From positions 1 through 10,703 of the forward strand of contig QKDJ01000346.1 of assembly GCA_003252145.1 (NCBI GenBank): 10,703 nt of DNA, written 5' to 3'. The position numbers were made by a program, and so were the translations under genes. The notes below the pieces were generated by a model that was given only the letters and a program-made list of their open reading frames with translations, ran no database searches and was not told where the DNA came from. Shown here piece by piece: positions 5,534-10,703 of the stretch. Origin of the DNA: Azovibrio restrictus. GTDB taxonomy: Bacteria; Pseudomonadota; Gammaproteobacteria; Burkholderiales; Rhodocyclaceae. How positions within the stretch are numbered: position 1 is the first letter of the stretch; the number at the start of each line of letters is the position of its first letter.

Positions 5534-6609
5534 TACGCAAGTATCTCCTTCAGGGCGGCAACCAGCAGGTTGCATTCTGCATCGGTGCCAATGGTGATAC
5601 GCAGGAACTGGTCGATGCGGGGTTGGCGGAAGTGACGGACGATGATGCTGCGTTCGCGCAGGGCCAGCGCCAGGGCAGCGGCATCCCGCTCAGGGTGGCG
5701 CACGAACAGGAAGTTGGCGGCGGAGGGAAGCACTGCGAAACCCAGGGAGGTCAGTTCATGACTAAGTTGTTCCCGGGTGGCCATGACGGCCTGGCAGCTC
5801 TTGGCGAACCAGGCTTCATCTTCCAGAGCGGCTACGGCACCGGCCAGGGCCAGGCGATCCAGGGGGTAGGAATTGAAGCTGTTCTTGACCCGCTCCAGGC
5901 CTTCGATCAGGGCCGGGTGACCTACTGCAAAGCCCACCCGCAGACCGGCCAGGGCGCGGGATTTGGAAAGGGTTTGCGTCACCAGCAGGTTGGGGTGCTG
6001 ATTCACCAGGGCCACGGCAGAGTCGGCCCCAAAATCCACATAGGCCTCATCAATGACCACCACGGACTGGGGATTGCTCACCAGGACGGTTTCGATCTGG
6101 GCCAATGAAAGGGCTCGGCCCGTGGGCGCATTGGGATTGGGGAAAATGATGCCGCCGTTGGGCTGGTCATAATCCTCGGGGCGAATGGCGAAGCTTTCAT
6201 CCAGGGGCACGGTTTCGTAGGCGATACCGTAGAGGCCGCAGTAGACCGGGTAGAAGCTGTAGGAAATATCCGGAAACAGGATGGGGGCGTCGTGCTTCAG
6301 CAGGGCTTGGAATACGTGGGCCAGCACCTCGTCGGAACTGTTGCCCACGAAGACCTGGGCGGGGGTGATGCTGAAAGCCTGGAAATGCTTGGCCACGGCT
6401 CCTTTGAGGCTATCCCCGTTGGGGTCCGGGTAGAGGCGCAGACGGGCGCCATCTTCACCCAGCTCGCCTTGAATGGCGGCAACGGCCTTGGGTGAGGGGG
6501 GATAGGGGTTCTCGTTGGTGTTGAGTTTCACCAGATTGGCGAGCTTGGGCTGCTCCCCCGGAGTGTAGGGGGTGAGGCCGTGAACCACGGGGCTCCAGTA
6601 CTGACTCAT
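5533..6609 (-). CDS. hisC: Histidinol-phosphate aminotransferase
   Basis: A 358-residue PLP enzyme of fold type I that transfers an amino group from glutamate to imidazole-acetol phosphate, giving histidinol phosphate. Visible residues include [13 protein letters not shown] (28-40), RLYPDP (58-63), GNSSDEVL (89-96), the FPNPNAPTG block with N160, D187 in [11 protein letters not shown], the Schiff-base lysine K216 in [14 protein letters not shown], and R337 in FLRITIGT for substrate carboxylate binding. The length fits the family. The start at 6609 lacks a good ribosome-binding site. It is transcribed divergently from hisB, 78 bases apart, instead of standing upstream in the same direction as in common hisGDC-B operons. 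Its stop overlaps the nitroreductase start by one base. I cannot tell whether it is the organism's only HisC or one of two paralogues. Confidence 0.95.
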   Translation of the reverse strand: MSQYWSPVVHGLTPYTPGEQPKLANLVKLNTNENPYPPSPKAVAAIQGELGEDGARLRLYPDPNGDSLKGAVAKHFQAFSITPAQVFVGNSSDEVLAHVFQALLKHDAPILFPDISYSFYPVYCGLYGIAYETVPLDESFAIRPEDYDQPNGGIIFPNPNAPTGRALSLAQIETVLVSNPQSVVVIDEAYVDFGADSAVALVNQHPNLLVTQTLSKSRALAGLRVGFAVGHPALIEGLERVKNSFNSYPLDRLALAGAVAALEDEAWFAKSCQAVMATREQLSHELTSLGFAVLPSAANFLFVRHPERDAAALALALRERSIIVRHFRQPRIDQFLRITIGTDAECNLLVAALKEILA

Positions 6610-6687
6610 GGGCGATGTTTCCAGGGCATTCCGAAAGCTCGAAATGGTATCATGGCCTCCTTTGTAAACCCTTTGGGCTCAAGCGTC

Positions 6688-7275
6688 ATGCGGCAAGTGG
6701 AAATTTCCCGTAATACCCTGGAAACCCGGATCACCGTGCGCCTCAATCTGGATGGCACGGGCCAGGGCCGGTTTGTCACCGGTGTGGCTTTTCTGGATCA
6801 CATGCTGGACCAGATCGCCCGCCATGGTTTGATCGATCTGGATATCGAGGCTCAAGGGGATCTGCACATCGATGCCCACCACACGGTGGAAGATATCGGC
6901 ATCACTGTGGGGCAGGCCCTGGCTCAGGCCTGGGGCGACAAGAAGGGATTGACCCGTTACGGGCATGCCTATGTGCCCCTGGACGAGGCGCTGTCCCGGG
7001 TGGTCATCGACCTGTCTGGCCGTCCCGGTCTGGTGATGGATGTGGATTTCACCCGGGCTTCCCTGGGTGATCTGGATACCCAGTTGATTGGTGAGTTCTT
7101 CCAGGGGCTGGTGAATCACGCCGGCGTGACCCTGCACATCGACAATATCCGGGGCAAGAATGCCCACCACCAGGCGGAAACCATCTTCAAGGCCTTCGGT
7201 CGCGCCCTGCGCATGGCCGTGACGCCGGATGAGCGCATGGCTGGTGTCATGCCTTCCACCAAGGGAGTGCTCTGA
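6688..7275 (+). CDS. hisB: Imidazoleglycerol-phosphate dehydratase (monofunctional HisB)
   Basis: A 195-residue dehydratase that converts imidazole-glycerol phosphate to imidazole-acetol phosphate. Both halves of the duplicated fold carry their metal-binding signature: [10 protein letters not shown] (62-71, with H64, H65, E68) and [14 protein letters not shown] (157-170, with H160, H161, E164). The enterobacterial N-terminal histidinol-phosphatase domain is absent, as expected for a betaproteobacterium. The ATG at 6688 starts [15 protein letters not shown], the usual beginning of the family. In-frame starts at 6652 and 6580 would add residues unrelated to the family, and the latter would run into hisC on the other strand. 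The ribosome-binding site is weak. The stop overlaps the hisH start by one base (TGATG). Confidence 0.96.
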   Translation: MRQVEISRNTLETRITVRLNLDGTGQGRFVTGVAFLDHMLDQIARHGLIDLDIEAQGDLHIDAHHTVEDIGITVGQALAQAWGDKKGLTRYGHAYVPLDEALSRVVIDLSGRPGLVMDVDFTRASLGDLDTQLIGEFFQGLVNHAGVTLHIDNIRGKNAHHQAETIFKAFGRALRMAVTPDERMAGVMPSTKGVL

Positions 7276-7907
7276 TGGCGATTGCGGTCATTGATTACGG
7301 GATGGGTAATCTCCGTTCCGTGTATCAGGCCCTGGCCCACGTGGCGGGCGACAAGGAGGTGCTGGTCACTTCCGATCCCGCCGTGGTGCAAAAGGCCGAG
7401 CGGGTGGTCTTTCCCGGTCAGGGGGCCATGCCCGACTGCATGGCCGAGCTGGAGGCCCGGGGCTTGCGTCCCGCTGTGCTGGAAGCTGCGGCTAACAAGC
7501 CTTTCCTGGGTATATGCATCGGTCTGCAAATGCTGTTCGAGCATAGCGAGGAAGGCAATGTGCCCGGACTCGGCGTCTTCAAGGGAAATGTGCAGCGTTT
7601 TCCCGAAGCCCGCATGGTGGCTGCTGATGGCTCCCGCCTGAAGGTGCCCCACATGGGCTGGAACCAGGTCTGGCAAAAACCCCACCCTCTGTGGGATGGC
7701 ATTGCCGACGGGGCCCGTTTCTATTTCGTGCATAGCTACTGCGTGCAGCCCGAAGATGAGAGCCTGGTGACAGGTTCCTGCGAATATGGGGTGCCCTTTA
7801 CCTGTGCAGTGGGCCGGGCTAATATCTTTGCCGTCCAGTGTCACCCGGAAAAAAGTGCCCGGGACGGGCTGCGACTGCTGCAGAATTTCGTTTCCTGGCA
7901 ACCCTGA
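7275..7907 (+). CDS. hisH: Imidazole glycerol phosphate synthase, glutaminase subunit
   Basis: A 210-residue class I glutamine amidotransferase. It releases ammonia from glutamine and channels it to HisF within the heterodimeric synthase. The catalytic triad is complete: nucleophile C81 in FLGICIGLQMLF, and H190 and E192 in VQCHPEKS. The oxyanion strand is present as FPGQGAMPDC (46-55). VPHMGWN (124-130) and FVHSYCV (151-157) are further HisH landmarks. The start overlaps the hisB stop by one base. A 77-base gap to hisA follows, the longest in this run, although the partner subunit HisF is only one gene further on. Confidence 0.97.
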   Translation: MAIAVIDYGMGNLRSVYQALAHVAGDKEVLVTSDPAVVQKAERVVFPGQGAMPDCMAELEARGLRPAVLEAAANKPFLGICIGLQMLFEHSEEGNVPGLGVFKGNVQRFPEARMVAADGSRLKVPHMGWNQVWQKPHPLWDGIADGARFYFVHSYCVQPEDESLVTGSCEYGVPFTCAVGRANIFAVQCHPEKSARDGLRLLQNFVSWQP

Positions 7908-7984
7908 TTGCGATTGATTACAACCGATTGCAACCCATTCCGACCTGATCCGGATCACCTCCGGTAACTTTCAAGAATTATTCC

Positions 7985-8725
7985 ATGCTCATCATTCCCG
8001 CCATTGACCTGAAGAACGGCCAGTGTGTCCGTCTGAAGCAAGGCCTGATGGAACAGGCCACTGTTTTTTCCGAATCCCCCGATGCCCAGGCGCGCCATTG
8101 GCTTGATCAAGGCGCCCGTCGCCTGCATCTGGTGGACTTGGACGGAGCTTTCGCCGGCAAGCCCAAGAACGAAAAAGCCATCAAGGCCATTCTCGATGAA
8201 GTGGGCGATTCCATCCCCGTGCAACTGGGGGGCGGGATTCGTGACCTGGACACCATCGAGCGTTGCCTGGACGACGGCATCACCTACGTGATCATCGGTA
8301 CGGCTGCCGTGAAGAACCCGGGCTTCCTGCGGGATGCCTGCGTGGCCTTCCCCGGTCACATCATCGTGGGTCTGGATGCCAAGGACGGCAAGGTGGCGAC
8401 CGATGGCTGGTCCAAGCTGACCGGTCACGAAGTCATCGACCTGGCCAAGAAGTACGAGGATTACGGGGTCGAGTCCATCATCTATACCGACATTGGTCGG
8501 GACGGCATGCTCTCCGGTGTCAATGTGGAAGCCACCGTGCGTCTGGCCCAGGCCCTGTCCATTCCCGTCATCGCCTCCGGCGGCCTGTCTTCCATTGATG
8601 ATGTGAAGGCTCTGTGTGCCGTGGAGTCAGAGGGTGTGGTGGGAACCATTGCCGGTCGTGCCATTTACGACGGCTCCCTGGATTTCAAGGTGGCCCAAGA
8701 AACGGCCGACCAGGCCTCCCGCTAA
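7985..8725 (+). CDS. hisA: ProFAR isomerase (1-(5-phosphoribosyl)-5-[(5-phosphoribosylamino)methylideneamino]imidazole-4-carboxamide isomerase)
   Basis: A 246-residue TIM barrel that performs the Amadori rearrangement of ProFAR to PRFAR. The catalytic acid/base pair is D8 ([13 protein letters not shown]) and D131 ([11 protein letters not shown]). The two half-barrel phosphate sites are [10 protein letters not shown] (81-90) with GTAAVKNP (105-112), and ASGGLSS (197-203) with GRAIYDG (224-230). [14 protein letters not shown] (167-180) is also conserved. The ATG at 7985 gives the standard N-terminus MLIIPAIDL; its ribosome-binding site is poor. The stop overlaps the hisF start as TAATG. Confidence 0.97.
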   Translation: MLIIPAIDLKNGQCVRLKQGLMEQATVFSESPDAQARHWLDQGARRLHLVDLDGAFAGKPKNEKAIKAILDEVGDSIPVQLGGGIRDLDTIERCLDDGITYVIIGTAAVKNPGFLRDACVAFPGHIIVGLDAKDGKVATDGWSKLTGHEVIDLAKKYEDYGVESIIYTDIGRDGMLSGVNVEATVRLAQALSIPVIASGGLSSIDDVKALCAVESEGVVGTIAGRAIYDGSLDFKVAQETADQASR

Positions 8726-9483
8726 TGCTGGCCAAGCGCATCATTCCCTGTCTGGATGTCACCGCCGGTCGCGTGGTGAAGGGCACCAACTTTGTGGACC
8801 TGCGGGATGCGGGTGACCCGGTGGAGATTGCCCGTCGTTACGACGAACAGGGCGCCGACGAGGTCACCTTTCTCGACATCACCGCGTCCTCCGACCAGCG
8901 GGACCTGATCCTGCACATCATTGAGGACTGCGCCCGTCAGGTGTTCATTCCCCTGACCGTAGGCGGCGGTGTGCGCAAGGTGGAGGATGTGCGCCGCCTG
9001 TTGAATGCGGGGGCCGACAAGGTCTCCATCAACACTGCTGCCGTCAATAACCCGGATCTGGTGGCCGAAGCCTCCGCCAAGGTGGGTTCCCAGTGCATCG
9101 TGGTGGCCATCGACGCCAAACAGGTGGCGCCCGGAAAATGGCATGTGTTCACTCACGGGGGCCGCAACGACGTGGGCCTGGATGCCGTGGAGTGGGCCAA
9201 GAAGGTGGAATCCCTGGGGGCCGGCGAAATCCTGCTGACCAGCATGGACCGGGATGGTACCAAGAACGGATTTGACCTGGCCCTGACCCGGGCCGTGGCC
9301 GATGCAGTGGGTATTCCCGTGATCGCTTCCGGCGGTGTGGGTAACCTGGACCATCTGGCTGATGGCGTCTCCCAAGGCCGGGCCGATGCGGTGCTGGCCG
9401 CTTCCATTTTCCACTTCGGTGAATATACCGTGCGCCAGGCCAAGGAACATATGGCCGCCCGTGGCATCGAAGTTCGTCTCTGA
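8725..9483 (+). CDS. hisF: Imidazole glycerol phosphate synthase, cyclase subunit
   Basis: A 252-residue TIM barrel that uses ammonia from HisH to split PRFAR into imidazole-glycerol phosphate and AICAR, the latter feeding purine synthesis. Catalytic D11 ([16 protein letters not shown]) and D130 (VVAIDAKQ) are present at the positions usual for HisF. Phosphate-binding loops are [11 protein letters not shown] (79-89) with NTAAVNNP (103-110), and [10 protein letters not shown] (201-210) with [11 protein letters not shown] (225-235). [15 protein letters not shown] (170-184) is the HisF counterpart of the HisA YTDIGRDG segment. The start at 8725 overlaps the hisA stop; an upstream in-frame ATG at 8614 lies inside hisA and adds a non-family leader. 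Confidence 0.98.
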   Translation: MLAKRIIPCLDVTAGRVVKGTNFVDLRDAGDPVEIARRYDEQGADEVTFLDITASSDQRDLILHIIEDCARQVFIPLTVGGGVRKVEDVRRLLNAGADKVSINTAAVNNPDLVAEASAKVGSQCIVVAIDAKQVAPGKWHVFTHGGRNDVGLDAVEWAKKVESLGAGEILLTSMDRDGTKNGFDLALTRAVADAVGIPVIASGGVGNLDHLADGVSQGRADAVLAASIFHFGEYTVRQAKEHMAARGIEVRL

Positions 9484-9504
9484 TCTTCCTATTCCAAAGC
9501 GACG

Positions 9505-9912
9505 ATGAGCTACGACATGGATGCCAGCCTGCCCTGGCTTGATGCCCTGAAATGGGATCAGGACGGGATGATTCCCGCCATTGCCCAGGACGAGGCAAGT
9601 GGCCGGGTGGTGATGTTTGCCTGGATGAATCGGGACTCCCTGCTGGAGACGCTCAAAACTGGCAACGCGGTATACTGGTCCCGTTCCCGGAAGCGCCTGT
9701 GGAAGAAGGGCGAAGAATCCGGGAATTTTCAAAAGATTCGTTCCATTCGCGCCGACTGTGACGGGGATGTGCTGCTTCTTTCCATTGAACAGGAAGGGGG
9801 CATTGCCTGTCACACGGGGCGAGCCAGCTGTTTTTATTTCGAACTGGACGGGGAGCGCTGGAAACCCGTTGATCCGGTCCTCAAGGACCCCAAGGAAATG
9901 TACGCAAAATGA
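9505..9912 (+). CDS. hisI: Phosphoribosyl-AMP cyclohydrolase
   Basis: A 135-residue metalloenzyme opening the purine ring of PR-AMP to give ProFAR. The metal-binding signature is complete: RADCDGDVLL (82-91) with D84, C85, D86 and D88, and ACHTGRASCF (101-110) with C102, H103 and C109. MFAWMNRDSL and YWSRSRKRLWKKGEESGN are further family blocks. It is a stand-alone HisI, not the HisI-HisE fusion of enterobacteria. A second in-frame ATG at 9517 is possible. It lies 21 bases after hisF and shares the four bases ATGA with hisE. Confidence 0.96.
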   Translation: MSYDMDASLPWLDALKWDQDGMIPAIAQDEASGRVVMFAWMNRDSLLETLKTGNAVYWSRSRKRLWKKGEESGNFQKIRSIRADCDGDVLLLSIEQEGGIACHTGRASCFYFELDGERWKPVDPVLKDPKEMYAK

Positions 9913-10235
9913 GCACCCACGACATCCTGCACCGCCTCTCCGAAACCCTGGCTTCCCGCCGCAATGCGGACCCGGAAACCTCTTACACGGCCCAGCTGTT
10001 TGCCAAGGGGCCCGATTCCATCCTGAAGAAGATCGGTGAGGAATGCGCCGAGTTGATCATGGCGGGCAAGGAGGGCAAGCGCCTGAACATCGTCTGGGAG
10101 TCCACCGATGTGATTTATCACATCCTGGTGCTGCTGGCCTTCTACGGCCTGTCCATTGAGGATGTCTCCCAGGAAATGCGGCGTCGGGAAGGCATTTCCG
10201 GCATCGATGAAAAGAAGTCCCGGGACGCCAAGTAA
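9909..10235 (+). CDS. hisE: Phosphoribosyl-ATP pyrophosphohydrolase
   Basis: A 108-residue all-helical protein that removes pyrophosphate from PR-ATP, the second step of histidine synthesis and the one before HisI. It shows the MazG-like metal-binding helices: KKIGEECAELIMA (40-52) with E44, E45 and E48, and WESTDVIYHILVLL (63-76) with E64 and D67. The substrate-side motif TSYTAQLFAKGPDSILKK is intact. Its ATG overlaps the hisI stop by four bases. AAGGAAATG just upstream, inside hisI, may serve as the ribosome-binding site. Confidence 0.96.
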   Translation: MSTHDILHRLSETLASRRNADPETSYTAQLFAKGPDSILKKIGEECAELIMAGKEGKRLNIVWESTDVIYHILVLLAFYGLSIEDVSQEMRRREGISGIDEKKSRDAK

Positions 10236-10244
10236 GGGGCTGTC

Positions 10245-10604
10245 ATGGATAACTGCATCTTCTGCAAAATCGTGCGAGGGGAAATCCCCTCCAAGAAGGC
10301 CTACGAGGACGAATTGGTCTATGCCTTCCACGATATTCACCCCCAGCGGCCTACGCATATTCTGGTGATTCCAAAGCGGCACATCACCTCCCTGGCGCAG
10401 GTGACCCCTGAGGATGAGCCGGTGCTGGGACGCATGCTGTCCGTGTCCCAAAAGCTGGCAGCAGAAAATGGAAGTGCAGACGGCTTCCGCAGCATTATCA
10501 ATACCGGTCGGGTGGGGATGCAGGAAGTGCCCCATCTGCATATGCACATTGTTGGTGGCCCTGATCCCGTGGGCCCCATGTTGAAGAAAATTCAAGTAGA
10601 TTGA
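10245..10604 (+). CDS. hinT: HIT-family nucleotide-binding hydrolase (HinT-like)
   Basis: A 119-residue histidine-triad protein; members hydrolyse phosphoramidates such as AMP-lysine or aminoacyl-AMP adducts. The triad reads HLHMHIVGG with H97, H99 and H101. The N-terminus [15 protein letters not shown] (C4, C7) and the [14 protein letters not shown] strand (37-50) are typical, and the CxxC could help bind zinc in this branch. AAGGGG five to six bases before the ATG is a good ribosome-binding site. It lies between hisE and tatA, nine bases after the former and two before the latter; this order is common in beta- and gammaproteobacteria. Confidence 0.95.
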   Translation: MDNCIFCKIVRGEIPSKKAYEDELVYAFHDIHPQRPTHILVIPKRHITSLAQVTPEDEPVLGRMLSVSQKLAAENGSADGFRSIINTGRVGMQEVPHLHMHIVGGPDPVGPMLKKIQVD

Positions 10605-10606
10605 TC

Positions 10607-10703
10607 ATGGGTAGTTTCAGCATTTGGCACTGGCTCATCGTCCTGGTTATCGTCATGTTGGTTTTCGGTACCAAGAAGCTGCGCAACATCGGTCAGGACC
10701 TGG
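10607..10703 (+). CDS. tatA: Sec-independent translocase subunit TatA (cut by window edge)
   Basis: The first 32 residues are visible and remain open to the right edge. A single transmembrane helix ([14 protein letters not shown], 7-20) is followed by [12 protein letters not shown], the FGxKKL hinge and start of the amphipathic helix that define the TatA/TatE family. TatA oligomers form the pore for twin-arginine export of folded proteins. It starts two bases after the HIT gene stop; tatB and tatC would be expected beyond the window. The TatB alternative is unlikely because TatB usually begins MFDIGFxEL. Confidence 0.9.
   Translation, partial: MGSFSIWHWLIVLVIVMLVFGTKKLRNIGQDL

Noticed and set aside
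7116..7958. 280-codon open frame on the minus strand opposite hisH
   Set aside because: Same reasoning: complete HisH triad on the plus strand, no family features in the antisense frame.
8722..9813. 363-codon open frame on the minus strand opposite hisF and hisI
   Set aside because: It is an antisense shadow of GC-rich coding DNA. The plus strand carries hisF and hisI with all catalytic residues, and the antisense product has no recognisable motif and a His/Gly-rich composition typical of shadows.
1..10703. CRISPR array, IS element or prophage
   Set aside because: No regularly spaced repeats, transposase, integrase or phage structural genes are visible in any frame.

Overview
The window looks like chromosomal DNA of a GC-rich betaproteobacterium, probably near Rhodocyclales (Azospira/Dechloromonas-like). 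This rests on gene order and protein style, not on a database match. The main clues are a monofunctional HisB, a his run that leads into a HIT protein and tatA, high GC in the core genes, and an ammonium transporter with a sigma-54 promoter.

Layout. (1) 1-392, minus: 5' part of a DUF815-type P-loop ATPase, running off the left edge. (2) 437-1756, plus: lipoprotein lytic transglycosylase MltA. (3) 1760-1940: regulatory region with two NtrC-like dyads and a -24/-12 promoter. (4) 1941-3143, plus: Amt ammonium transporter, followed by a hairpin terminator. (5) About 3150-4060: a lower-GC accessory stretch. It holds what reads as one complete integron gene cassette (3295-3793, minus) with a foldable attC and a small secreted PEBP-like protein; no integrase is visible. 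(6) 4115-4190, minus: tRNA-Ala(CGC) with a strong terminator. (7) 4316-4837, plus: a lone half-size chromate-transporter (CHR) protein. (8) 4850-6609, minus: hisC and a nitroreductase, overlapping by one base. (9) 6688-10703, plus: hisB-hisH-hisA-hisF-hisI-hisE-HIT-tatA, with tatA cut by the right edge.

How the genes work together. HisE and HisI process PR-ATP to the ProFAR precursor, HisA isomerises it, HisH/HisF form imidazole-glycerol phosphate and AICAR, HisB dehydrates it, and HisC transaminates the product. hisG, hisD and the histidinol-phosphate phosphatase are not in the window. Stop/start overlaps (hisB/hisH, hisA/hisF, hisI/hisE) suggest translational coupling. hisC faces away from the rest of the his run and is coupled to a nitroreductase instead, which is unusual.

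The most notable item is the lone attC-bearing cassette between amt and the tRNA. It has G/TT boundaries at both ends, a short leader with a good ribosome-binding site, and a stop codon two bases from attC, but no integrase or second attC.
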